The position numbers and the translations under genes are program-made. Positions 31,058 to 40,200 of a stretch of DNA of 64,000 nucleotides are shown here, one piece after another. Source of the DNA: a virus. The notes beneath the pieces were generated by a model, which was not told where the DNA came from, did no database searches, and saw only the letters and a list, made by a program, of their open reading frames with translations. The stretch covers positions 1-64,000 of the IMG/VR virus record IMGVR_UViG_3300038465_000055, one strand, 5' to 3'. Position 1 is the stretch's first letter; every line of letters begins with the position of its first letter.

Positions 31058-32742
31058 TACTGCGCAACTTGTCTTGTGTTGGTTATGACGGTGCCGCCTG
31101 CCGCATTCTCGATCTTGACCTCGACCTTTGGATTGTAGCCGGGGACACTATGTCCGTGCCTGATATATTTCTGCGTTTCCCATGGCAAAACGTTGATGTT
31201 GTCTCCCGTTCGATGAAACTTGTTGGCGCGACCGGGACCGGCATTGTAGGCCGCAAGGATTTCGTCCGTGTTGCCACCATAGCGCTTGGTCAGATCCGCT
31301 AGAATCGCATCAGCAACCTGCTCATTATACTTCGCATCTTTCAGGCGACTTGGATCAAATCCATACTGCCGCGCCGTGCCGGGCATGACCTGATATCTGC
31401 CGATCGCTCCAGCCGATGAAACCTCCTGATCGCCGCTTCCCTCCAGTTTGCGAACTAGCCCCTTGAGCCACGCGGCATCACCGGTACCTCCGCCAGCGTT
31501 CGCATTTCCGGAGAAAACATCCCATAGCTGCGACACCGCGCTCTTACCGGTCGTCTCGCGCTCCTCGCGCAATGCGCGCGCTCTATTCTTGGTCCCCTCG
31601 TATCCTTCGGAGCCTTCGCCGCCGCCCATCCATTCGATAAACCCACCGATCTTTTTGGCGATCGTCACCATGCCGTCGACGAACGTGCCGATAGCCTTTA
31701 GGAATTCCGGCGTCGAGACATAATCCGCAAATCCTTCTAGCCCTGCCGCAACCCGCTTGATGACGTCCTCGAGTCCCTTGTTACCGAGGAAGCGTTCAAC
31801 GACGTGCGTCGCTGCTTCTGACAGCTTTTGCAGCGGTCCAGTCAAAGGCGTGAGACCGCGAATGAACACCGTTTCGATCGTGTTGCCCGCCGCCCCCAGC
31901 CGCGTATTGAAATCCTGCCAGCGCTTCAGATCTTCCTGCGACACTCCCATCGCACCGCGATCGCGACCGAAGCTTCCGCCCAGCTCGTTCAATTCCTTGT
32001 AGGACGTGGCCTTCAACGCTTGGAACTGTTCCGGGGTAATGATCCCATCCAGCTTGCGCGCCGATAGCGTATCTGACAGCAGCGCATCCGGCGTTCTGTC
32101 TGCAAGCCGCTTCAGGCCGCGTAGGACGCGCATGGAGACGTCTGTAGTATCCCCGGTCAGATCCCGCTCGCTCAAGCCTGCGCCGTACAGGGACGCCCGC
32201 CCAGCCGCGCTATGCAGTGCCGAGTTAACGCCACCAAGGAATTCCGGTCCGACGATTCGGCCGAAGTTCGTGTTGAAAGCTTTCTGATCGCCGAATTGCG
32301 TGTTGTGGCCGAGCCCGTATTGCCGGCCAGCGCTGGCCGATTGCGCCAGCCGCTCGATGCCAAAGAGGCCGCCAGCGCCCAGCAACCCGGTAAAGATCCC
32401 GGTGAGCGTGCCCCATTTCAGCAGCGAATTTGTCGCGCTGGTAATGTTGGCTGCCACCGTCTTGGTATTGCGAGCCAGATCGCGCCAGTATTCCATCTCG
32501 GTCTTGGTGATGCGCAGCGCCTTCTCATGCGCCTCCGTCATCAGCTTCGCCTTGCCGATCGATGCCACCTCCAGCGCCACAAGCTCTTGAAAGCTTTTGA
32601 CGTTGCCTGTGACCATGTTCTGAATGGAGCGCAATTGCTGCGGATGCTTCGCGAGCAACGCCGAATACTGGCGATAGTTCGCATGGAATCGATTGAACGC
32701 GCTATCGTTCAGATCAATGTCGATGATAGATTTGACCGGCAT
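31057..32742 (-). CDS. tape measure protein with C-terminal lytic transglycosylase
   Basis: 561 residues. The first 400 are helical with one hydrophobic segment (WGTLTGIFTGLLGAGGLFGI). A domain near 425-520 has the SLT fold pattern: KLEGSGDQE with the likely catalytic Glu, SSAGAIGRYQVMPGTARQ, then DEILAAYNAGPGRANKF. The enzyme would open peptidoglycan during DNA entry. At about 0.15 nm per residue the measure part predicts a tail near 60-85 nm. It follows the chaperone pair, the usual order. Confidence 0.8.
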   Translation of the reverse strand: MPVKSIIDIDLNDSAFNRFHANYRQYSALLAKHPQQLRSIQNMVTGNVKSFQELVALEVASIGKAKLMTEAHEKALRITKTEMEYWRDLARNTKTVAANITSATNSLLKWGTLTGIFTGLLGAGGLFGIERLAQSASAGRQYGLGHNTQFGDQKAFNTNFGRIVGPEFLGGVNSALHSAAGRASLYGAGLSERDLTGDTTDVSMRVLRGLKRLADRTPDALLSDTLSARKLDGIITPEQFQALKATSYKELNELGGSFGRDRGAMGVSQEDLKRWQDFNTRLGAAGNTIETVFIRGLTPLTGPLQKLSEAATHVVERFLGNKGLEDVIKRVAAGLEGFADYVSTPEFLKAIGTFVDGMVTIAKKIGGFIEWMGGGEGSEGYEGTKNRARALREERETTGKSAVSQLWDVFSGNANAGGGTGDAAWLKGLVRKLEGSGDQEVSSAGAIGRYQVMPGTARQYGFDPSRLKDAKYNEQVADAILADLTKRYGGNTDEILAAYNAGPGRANKFHRTGDNINVLPWETQKYIRHGHSVPGYNPKVEVKIENAAGGTVITNTRQVAQ

Positions 32743-32746
32743 GGCT

Positions 32747-33528
32747 TCAGAATATGCCCTTCTTGGCGATCACTCCGGTTAGCGTCGCCAGCGAGTTTAG
32801 TATATACCGCTGCCGAAACTCATGGGCCGTACTCCAATCAGCCTCCGGATTGAGATCTTCCATGAAATCGTGGAAGCCCTCGTTCGCCGTCCAATTCAGG
32901 ATGGCGGCGACAATCCCTTGGCTGTCTCTCCAGAACTGGCGATCGCGGTCAACGTCGGTAAGGAATTCCGATAGGCCGTAGAGTTCAATGATGTTGTGTG
33001 CGCATCCCAGAGCGTACCGACCTTTCGGCCCACTTCTAACAGCATCGCCAATTCTTTTCGCCTGCGCATAACCGAGTTGACAGTAAAAAAAACGAGGATG
33101 TTTTCGACCTCGTCGGCGTCCTGTTTGTCCAGCACGCCCTTCTTGACTGCCTCGTCCATCCCCATGGAATGCCACGCCGTAGCTTTCCATTGAGGAGATT
33201 TGCCCTCGTCCTCAACCACGACAGCCTTTTCGTTCGGAACGATAACGTGAGCCAACCGCCTGACTTCCCCGATGACGTTCATCTCGACGCCCTGCGGACC
33301 TTCCCACACGCCCTGATCCTTGGCTATGTCCCGGAGCGCCTTTGCCGCGATGCGCGACCCGCCCGCGCTGCCATGGCCGCCGCCGAATATCTTGGAATAG
33401 GTCTGACCGAGAACATCCCAATACACATCGAACGTCTCCGGTGAGATAGGTGCAGCATGGACATAGACGACACCGCGATCTTCAGTTTCAACAGGCACGA
33501 CAAAATTCAACGTCTGATCAATCTTCAT
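32747..33528 (-). CDS. tail assembly chaperone, -1 frameshift product (G-T)
   Basis: A longer product arises if ribosomes shift -1 on the T run (complement of 33085-33092) inside the gene at 32896-33528. The shorter frame reads VFFTVNS here. After a slip at T TTT TTT the next codon is TAC and the frame continues YCQLGYAQAKRIGDAVRSGP, open to 32747 and ending GVIAKKGIF. The new tail is about 113 residues with a well-formed helical sequence (NWTANEGFHDFMEDLNPEAD). This is the standard G/GT arrangement in tailed phages. Confidence 0.8.
32896..33528 (-). CDS. tail assembly chaperone (unshifted G-type protein)
   Basis: 210 residues starting MKIDQTLNFVVPVETED. The layout (VYVHAAPISPETFDVYWDVL, then EVRRLAHVIVP, then DADEVENILVFFTVNSVMRR) matches tail-assembly chaperones that sit between tube and tape measure genes. 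The unshifted tail is Ser/Thr-rich (TTSLNSTAYRNSLPTLTAIA). It binds the tape measure during tail assembly. Overlaps the shifted product in the segment before 33087. Confidence 0.75.
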   Translation of the reverse strand: MKIDQTLNFVVPVETEDRGVVYVHAAPISPETFDVYWDVLGQTYSKIFGGGHGSAGGSRIAAKALRDIAKDQGVWEGPQGVEMNVIGEVRRLAHVIVPNEKAVVVEDEGKSPQWKATAWHSMGMDEAVKKGVLDKQDADEVENILVFFTVNSVMRRRKELAMLLEVGRKVGTLWDAHTTSLNSTAYRNSLPTLTAIASSGETAKGLSPPS

Positions 33529-33576
33529 GCAGACTCTCCCGTTGGCCGCCCGGTGAAGGCGGTTTGTCCTAAGACT

Positions 33577-34023
33577 TTACGCAGCATTCCACATCGCATT
33601 GTTCACGTAGTACGTCGATTTGAAGCGTACCGTGAACGCCGGATTTGTGCCTCCAGAGTCGAGTCCGTCGACGCCTTCGATCGCCGCATTCACCACGTCG
33701 AACGGTGGAATGGCTGCGGTATCGAGCCGGATCGAACAGTTGCCCAACCGCGTGTCGTTTTCCCATGCCGCCTTGTAGAGCGCCGCAAGCGCGACCGTCT
33801 TGACGATCCCCACGCTGAAGGAAAACATCATCCACGGTTCCGGCGACGTGACGGCGCCAGCCATCGCCGCAAGGAATTGCGTCATGTCGCCGTCGATCCC
33901 AAGCTTGATCGCCTCTTTCGTCATGTTTTGAGCATTGACGTCGAGCGACGGGAAGGCGTCAAACAGAACGCTGCCGCGCAGCCTGTTGAGCGAACCGAGC
34001 TGAATGAGAGGATTGGCAGCCAT
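33577..34023 (-). CDS. tail tube protein
   Basis: 148 residues. Between sheath and chaperone genes, the expected place. Contains GSVLFDAFPSLDVNAQNMTK and a beta-rich end (GNCSIRLDTAAIPPFDVVNA, then VRFKSTYYVNNAMWNAA). Length fits contractile-tail tube proteins. Call is by position and size more than by sequence. Confidence 0.65.
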   Translation of the reverse strand: MAANPLIQLGSLNRLRGSVLFDAFPSLDVNAQNMTKEAIKLGIDGDMTQFLAAMAGAVTSPEPWMMFSFSVGIVKTVALAALYKAAWENDTRLGNCSIRLDTAAIPPFDVVNAAIEGVDGLDSGGTNPAFTVRFKSTYYVNNAMWNAA

Positions 34024-34050
34024 GACGATCTCGCCCTTTCAGAAAAAGGT

Positions 34051-35436
34051 TTATGCGTTGACGATGAAATTCGAAACCGAGAGATTGTATATGATCTGTT
34101 TGAACCCGCGCGCCGGGACATAGGCAATCGACAACCCGCGGTATATCCCCGCCGGGAAGTCGGTCGGATTTTCCGCAGCATTGATCAGGAATGGTTCGGC
34201 GTTGACGACGGTCATCCCGGTATAGGCGCCAGATTCAAACGCTGTGATGAAGTCGCTCTGCGAGAGCTGTGTTTGTATAGTGTTGCCATTGAGAACGAGG
34301 CCGTTTGTGACACCTTGCTGCATCGTGCTCAATGCAACCCGCTGTATGCGGTTGATGCCGTTCTGATCATAGTACAACGGATTGTTTTTGTTGTTCGAAT
34401 TGGCGACGACATAATTCGAGGTATTGAGGTCGAGGTTGATTTCAACCCAATCGACCGAATACCAATAGAGCATGTCGTTGCCGTCCAGCGACGTGCCATC
34501 GCGCAGGATGACGTTCGACAACCCGGCTTCCGAAGCTGGGCCACCATAGTTGACGAAAGCCGCTTCGAACTCGGTGGTCTGCGTTCCGAAGCCCGCCGCC
34601 GGCCATGGCGTGATGCCGAAGCCGTAGTTGTAGCAGAACGGAGTCGCCTTGCTTGTGGATGACGGATTCTGCCCGATCAGGCTGCGGAACGGCCATGCCG
34701 CGCCGAATTCGGTTGGCGGCGCATCTGGCGATGGAATGAAGATGAACGCCGACTTGTCCGCGCCAACATAATCGGTGTAGGTCCCCGGCGTGCTGGTCGT
34801 GATGAAGTAAAGCCGCGATGTCGGAGTCGTGTATTGCGCTATCAGCGCGAGATACTGCGACAGGCCATCCCATTCTGACGGGACGAGGAACGCATAGATC
34901 GTGCCGGGATTGGCCGCGATATAGGTCGCCAGCGCAGCGATCGCAGCAACCGGCGCCAGATCGCCCAGCTCAAGCACATAGGGTGCAACCTGACTCCCCT
35001 GCGCCCAGAACGTATTATTCTGCGTGACCAGCTCGTTGACGTCGGCAGATATCCAAGTGCCGGGCACCGTTTCCGCCCCCGGATTCGCCGCCAGCGGATA
35101 AGTAAAGGTGCTGGCACCGGTCACCGTCGCCAAGAATGTGCCGTTGTAAGCAGCCGGCACCGCACCAACGATCGCGACTCCCAACGTCGAAGGATTTGGA
35201 AGCCCATGAGGCGCCGCGGTGGTAACGGTTGCGATACCACTCAGCCACGTGATCGAGGTGATCGCCGCCCCCGGCGTCAGGATCGAATTGATGGAATTGG
35301 ACTGCGTCAGGAGTTGCCTCGTCCCCGGCGCCAGCGTGGTGCCTCCGACCGAAACGATGGCGCCAGTTTGCTGCAAGGTCGAAGGGGCGGGCGCGGAAAC
35401 GATGTTCGCGTTGACGATCGTGATCGGATTGCTCAT
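34051..35436 (-). CDS. tail sheath protein
   Basis: 461 residues. The N-terminal 100 residues contain a beta-module (ATVTTAAPHGL ... PAAYNGTFLATVTGASTFTY, PLAANPGAET). The rest has the alternating alpha/beta layout of contractile sheaths (DUF3383-type), including YVLELGDLAPVAAIAALATY, LVPSEWDGLSQYLALIAQYT and a C-terminal GFKQIIYNLSVSNFIVNA that would link neighbouring subunits. Lies upstream of the tube gene. Confidence 0.8.
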   Translation of the reverse strand: MSNPITIVNANIVSAPAPSTLQQTGAIVSVGGTTLAPGTRQLLTQSNSINSILTPGAAITSITWLSGIATVTTAAPHGLPNPSTLGVAIVGAVPAAYNGTFLATVTGASTFTYPLAANPGAETVPGTWISADVNELVTQNNTFWAQGSQVAPYVLELGDLAPVAAIAALATYIAANPGTIYAFLVPSEWDGLSQYLALIAQYTTPTSRLYFITTSTPGTYTDYVGADKSAFIFIPSPDAPPTEFGAAWPFRSLIGQNPSSTSKATPFCYNYGFGITPWPAAGFGTQTTEFEAAFVNYGGPASEAGLSNVILRDGTSLDGNDMLYWYSVDWVEINLDLNTSNYVVANSNNKNNPLYYDQNGINRIQRVALSTMQQGVTNGLVLNGNTIQTQLSQSDFITAFESGAYTGMTVVNAEPFLINAAENPTDFPAGIYRGLSIAYVPARGFKQIIYNLSVSNFIVNA

Positions 35437-35489
35437 CGGGTGCCCCTAGAGGGAGATGTGATGCTGGTTTCCGCGCCTTTGGCTTGCAA

Positions 35490-35861
35490 TTACTCGTAGT
35501 TTATCGCGATCGTCTGGCCAGCGCCGGGGACGACTACAATGCCAGTGGAGCATGGGAAGTTGAGCTGGGTATTCCCGACCGCGGCTGGCGTCGTAGCGAT
35601 CTGGTTGGCCGCCGCAGCCGCGCCAGTGGTCGCACAATCGTTGATGGTCCCAGCCGCACCGGCCACCACAACTGTAAATGAAATGACGGTTCCCGGCGTC
35701 GCCTTCACGACGGTGGCCACCGTGATATTTTTAAGCGTGGTGGACGCATCGGAAGCCTGACTCGCTGTTTCGAGCCGGCCGGCCGCGTCCGCCAGCGCTG
35801 GCACATAAGCACCTGACGGATTCTTCGCATACATTTTCTGGGCGTTTGCGTTCTGGACCAT
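35490..35861 (-). CDS. small structural beta protein
   Basis: 123 residues, Ala/Thr/Gly-rich with two cysteines (NDCATTGAAAAANQ and LNFPCSTGIVVVPG). Resembles short virion decoration or head-tail proteins. No family assigned. Precedes the sheath gene. Confidence 0.55.
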   Translation of the reverse strand: MVQNANAQKMYAKNPSGAYVPALADAAGRLETASQASDASTTLKNITVATVVKATPGTVISFTVVVAGAAGTINDCATTGAAAAANQIATTPAAVGNTQLNFPCSTGIVVVPGAGQTIAINYE

Positions 35862-35879
35862 CGTCGTCTCGCTCCTATT

Positions 35880-36836
35880 TTAGACAGCTTGAGGAAAATA
35901 ATTGTTTATCACTTTCGTGATCAGTTGCCGGGCGATGTTGCGCGCGGTGAATTGGTGGTACGAGATTTCAAACTCAACCGACTTCTTTTGCGCGATCGTC
36001 ATCAGCTCGGGCTGGATTCGACGCTCGTCCATAACCACAGGCATATTCATAATGCCAAACGTATCATAGTCCAAGCTATACTGGTTGACGGCATCGACCA
36101 AAGTCAGCGCTTCGGCATTGCGCAGCCCGAACATCGTGATTTTGACCCGATCGGATACAAGCTGGAAATGCGTTCCATCTTTGCCGATATAGGCCGTGGA
36201 CTGCAAAGCGATCGGGCTTCCCTGCAAGATATCCACAGAAGCGAATGGAGGGCTCATGTCGAGCGGCAGGAGGTAGGCCGGATACAAGGTCACCGGAAGC
36301 GCCCAGCGAACGCCCGGCACCGGCGGCTGATAGGCGTTCATCGCCAGCCAGAGCGGAAGGCTGTTCGACGCAATGACCTCGTCGGTGGCGAGATGGCTGG
36401 CCGAATTGACGACCTGAGTCCGCATGTCCGGATAGATCGCAGCGCCATAATAGTGATGCAGGCCCGATTGCTTGAAGTATTTTCCACGACCTGAGAAACC
36501 GAACATCAGGCCATCGAATTCGCCGATCCACATCGTCTTTGGATCGACCGCATTCAGCGGCGTGACTTCGCTCAGTGACGTGAATACCACGCGATTGAGC
36601 GCGAATGTCTCCTCGACGTCCTGATGGATCTCGGTGGCATAATGCAGCGAGCCCATCACCTTCATCGTCTTGAGCGGTCGAATCCTCACCCAGAAGCGAT
36701 AATTATCTAGCGGCAGGATCGCTTCTGCGTAGTGCGTAAACTTGATCTCTTGCTGGATCGCGATCGCCTTGACGCCTTCGGCAAGGTCGCTTCCTAGCGG
36801 AGTGTCTGCGCCAGAGGCTTCGTCAATTCCCGGCAA
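35880..36836 (-). CDS. conserved phage structural protein, tail/neck region
   Basis: Frame open from 36998 to 35880. A TTG start at 36836, three bases after the previous gene's stop, fits the operon best; other TTG codons further upstream would overlap that gene. No good ribosome site is seen for any, so the start is uncertain. The protein (about 318 residues) has a long beta-rich centre (VKAIAIQQEIKFTHYAEAIL, then WIGEFDGLMFGFSGRGKYFK) and a helical C-terminus (NIARQLITKVINNYFPQAV). Position between neck and sheath genes suggests a tail terminator or neck protein; family unknown. Confidence 0.6.
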   Translation of the reverse strand: MPGIDEASGADTPLGSDLAEGVKAIAIQQEIKFTHYAEAILPLDNYRFWVRIRPLKTMKVMGSLHYATEIHQDVEETFALNRVVFTSLSEVTPLNAVDPKTMWIGEFDGLMFGFSGRGKYFKQSGLHHYYGAAIYPDMRTQVVNSASHLATDEVIASNSLPLWLAMNAYQPPVPGVRWALPVTLYPAYLLPLDMSPPFASVDILQGSPIALQSTAYIGKDGTHFQLVSDRVKITMFGLRNAEALTLVDAVNQYSLDYDTFGIMNMPVVMDERRIQPELMTIAQKKSVEFEISYHQFTARNIARQLITKVINNYFPQAV

Positions 36837-36837
36837 T

Positions 36838-37284
36838 TTACGTGACCCATGCTCGAAGTGATGATTCGTACAATTCTGTATCAACAAACGACACCGGACG
36901 CGAGTTAGATCGACGTCCGCGCTTCTTCTTCCGCCCGCTCCGCTTCTTCCCCAAGGCACGGTCGATCGCTGCCTGCGTCGGCACGCCGGGATAGCCAAGG
37001 CTGTCCATTTCTCCGTTTGTGATGAATTCCTTCATGCCTTCTTCGATCTTCGAGGCGCCGCCCGCGAACACATCGATGGTTGCCGGGGCCCCCATCAGCA
37101 GACTTTCGAGCGCTCCGCGCGCGCCTTCCTCCATCGCCGTCGCCATGTCCGGCCCGTGAACCTGCGAATAGATTTCGAGGATATGATATTTGTCCTCAAG
37201 CCAGCCTGCGACGTCGCCGGTCGTCACCGTGCCCTTCTGGTCATAAGGCAGATCGTCAATGACTCCGAGATGAAGTACGGGCAT
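36838..37284 (-). CDS. conserved hypothetical phage protein
   Basis: 148 residues starting MPVLHLGVID, with TTGDVAGWLEDKYHILEIYS, then LMGAPATIDVFAGGASKIEE, then GVPTQAAIDRALGKKRSGRK and a closing SFVDTELYESSLRAWVT. I recognise this pattern as a family occurring in similar phage tails but know no function. The basic Lys/Arg patch before the end is unusual for a structural protein. Confidence 0.65.
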   Translation of the reverse strand: MPVLHLGVIDDLPYDQKGTVTTGDVAGWLEDKYHILEIYSQVHGPDMATAMEEGARGALESLLMGAPATIDVFAGGASKIEEGMKEFITNGEMDSLGYPGVPTQAAIDRALGKKRSGRKKKRGRRSNSRPVSFVDTELYESSLRAWVT

Positions 37285-37298
37285 TTATCTCGCTTCCA

Positions 37299-40200
37299 TC
37301 AGTGACCGCTGTTGAAACTCGACGTGCCATTATAATTTTGCCAGAACGGCGAAGTGAGCGGGTTGCAGAACAGACTAGTACACGAACTAAACCCCCATTG
37401 TTGCGAGAGAAGAAAATTCAAAGACGAAGGAGACCCCGAATTAGGCATCAAACCAAAGGTGACTTGATTGATGTCGGTCCCCATGAATCCCTTGTAGTAA
37501 TACTCCCATGTCACGGCGAATGACGGATCATTCTTATACCCGGTAAAAACTGCGTCATTGAAAGCGTTGGCCGCTCCTGTACTCGACGGATCAGAGAACG
37601 TGATGCCTTCTCCCGCGTTCGTTCCCGTGGCATTGCCAGATAGAATCACATAGTTGCCGGTGCATGTTGTAGGGCATCCGCTGTTGATCGACGAAACCGT
37701 CAGCCCCGAAATATCGCCCGCGGCAACCGTCATCCCTGTGTAATAGCCAAGAGCAGTCGAGAGACTGTCGACGACGGTGTTTGTGTGAGTCGACCCGGTA
37801 ATTCCAACCGTAGTGCCGATCTGGATCGGAGGCACCGCCGCAGCGAAGGTAGCTGCCGCATAAGGATTAACTTCAATGTCGCCTTCGTACCACCGCATCA
37901 AAACCGGACCCATCCCAGAAGGTCGAGGATTGGCTGCCGTCCCGCAACTCTGTTGAGTGGAGCTGCTGTAGCTACAGGCAAGAGTTTGCCAGAGCTGAAG
38001 ATTAGTCTGGACCGTGGAATTGTTGCCTTGCGTAAAAGTAAATGGCGTCGATGTGTATATCAGAGAGTTTAGCGACAACGTACCGGTGCCGGGCGTGCCG
38101 CAATTTACATCGCTGCCGTTTTGGATTCCGGCAGTGAACCCTTTCATGGTGAAGTTCCACGGCGAAGTGGTCAGCGCCGCCCCCGCGGATGTTGTGGCTG
38201 CACTTGTGACGTAGAGACCGGCCCCACCGGTCGTGCCCGAGGTCTGGCTGACGATCGTGGTGGTGATGGTGGACGGAACGCCTGTGCCAGCAACCGCAGC
38301 ACCTATCGCAATGGTGCCCGTGACGCCGGTTACGGTGAGGTTGGTTCCGCTGCCAGTCCCCGTGAAGCTGGCTGTGCCGGTGATGGTGTCCGTCGTATAG
38401 ACTTGGTTTCCTGCTAAACCACTTGGAAGCGTTCCACCGGGCGATGTGAACAGGAAGAAGTTGCCATTCCCTCCCGGCTCGTATGACGATGCGCCTGTCC
38501 CCGTCGTGAACGTGGTGCCGCTGCAAGTAAGTGCTTGGGGTGCTCTGCGCGGATAAGTCCCCCTCAGGTCTTGGTCGATGAGCGATATGGCGGCGGCTTC
38601 GCTGCCGTTGATCCAGTCGTTCACGACAGGTTGGAAAAACCAAGCTGATGCTAGCCCGAATCCAGAGCCTCCGACGTCCGACCCGTTCGTGATGTTGTTG
38701 CCGCCAACATATGGCGCACCTCCGATCGTGTTGATGTCGTCGATGGGGCGGTTAGGATAAACATTTCGTCCTGCTACTGAACACCCGCTGGTAAACGTTC
38801 CGCCAAAATGTACGCAAAGTGGAGCGTTCGTTGCTGTGCTTAGAAGTGACCCGCCCAGAGCCAAGATATAATCGCTGGAAGAAAGGGCGCAGCAGAATTG
38901 CCCCATCATGGCGGCTTCGTAACGAGAGCGATTTGAGCCACTAAATACGGACGAAAATGCAAGCGCTGTGTCCGAAGCCAGCACCGCCATGTAGTGCGTA
39001 TAATCGAGCGGAGAGCCGTTGGTTATATTGAGCCAGTTCTCACGCTGGATCGCCAGCCGCCATGGTTGATACGCCGGATTCCAGACCTCATTGCCATCTT
39101 CAGTAAGCACCTTGAGCGGCGCTTTCATCAAACTAAGAATAAGGGAGGCCGTTCTGGTCTTGTAAGTGTTGGTGGCCGTTATCGGAAGATTCAGCCAGAA
39201 GTTCGCGTCGGTCTGATTGGCAAGATTGATGAAATACTCATACGGCGCCATGCCCGGCGAGACGCCGCCGCCCTGTTCGATGACCCCGCCTAAAATGGCA
39301 TCGTAAGCAAACGTGGAGTAGCCGGTGCCGAGCTGGTTGGAATTTATTCCACCACAGTTGTCGTTGTAGCCCTGTCCTTCGCAGTTCAAGATGAACGCTT
39401 GAGCGCCGCCGGCCTTCGTGGAAACAACGATTGCAAATGGACTTATGTAGCCTAGGCAACCGGAACAGGCATGGACAAACGCTGTGTTGAAGGTGACGTG
39501 GTAGCCATCACTTGAGATGTTAGTTATTGTCTGGACGCCACCAGCCTCGGTGGTGCCGCTCGTCAATCCATTGACATAGAGCACATTTCCGACAATGGCG
39601 GCGGACACGTTGCCCGCGTAAAGCGCCTGCGCCGCAACAGTCTGCGAAACGCTGACAGCATAAGTTCCTGTGCCACCGGCCCCCGTGCAAGCAGGCGCAC
39701 AAGCAGATGAATTGGTCGTGGAGTTTCCGACAATCGTGGTGTTGGCCGCAACCGACGTTCCGGAGATAGAAAAGACCGTGTCTCCGAGCAGTACGGAGGC
39801 GCTGCCGCCCCCGTAGCTGTTGAAGGCGCTGACGGTCATCGTCGTACCAGAAATGCTGGCCGTCGTCATCTGGCTGTGCGCGATCGACGCCGAAACGCAC
39901 GGACCGCCGCCGCAGTTGGTCGTGCTGTCTCCGACCGCGTTGACTAGAGTCCATCCCGGCGTCGGTCCTGTGCCGGGATTTCCCATCACGGTGTCGCCAT
40001 CAGCCCATGCCCCTAGGCTCTGGTCGTTGGCGCTGTTGTTCATGTCGTCAGAAGGCGCGCAGGTAAAAATATATGGCGCCTGTCCTGACGAGCCAGCCGT
40101 GAGCGGACACGTCGGCGTAGTATTGCCCGCTCCTCCGGAACGAGCGCTCGGCACATTACGGCTGGTGAATGTGAGATGGAGGTCGGTGATCTGAGCACGA

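Noticed and set aside
33457-34662. 401-codon + strand frame across the tail tube and sheath genes
   Set aside because: Antisense to two well-supported structural genes; no family resemblance.
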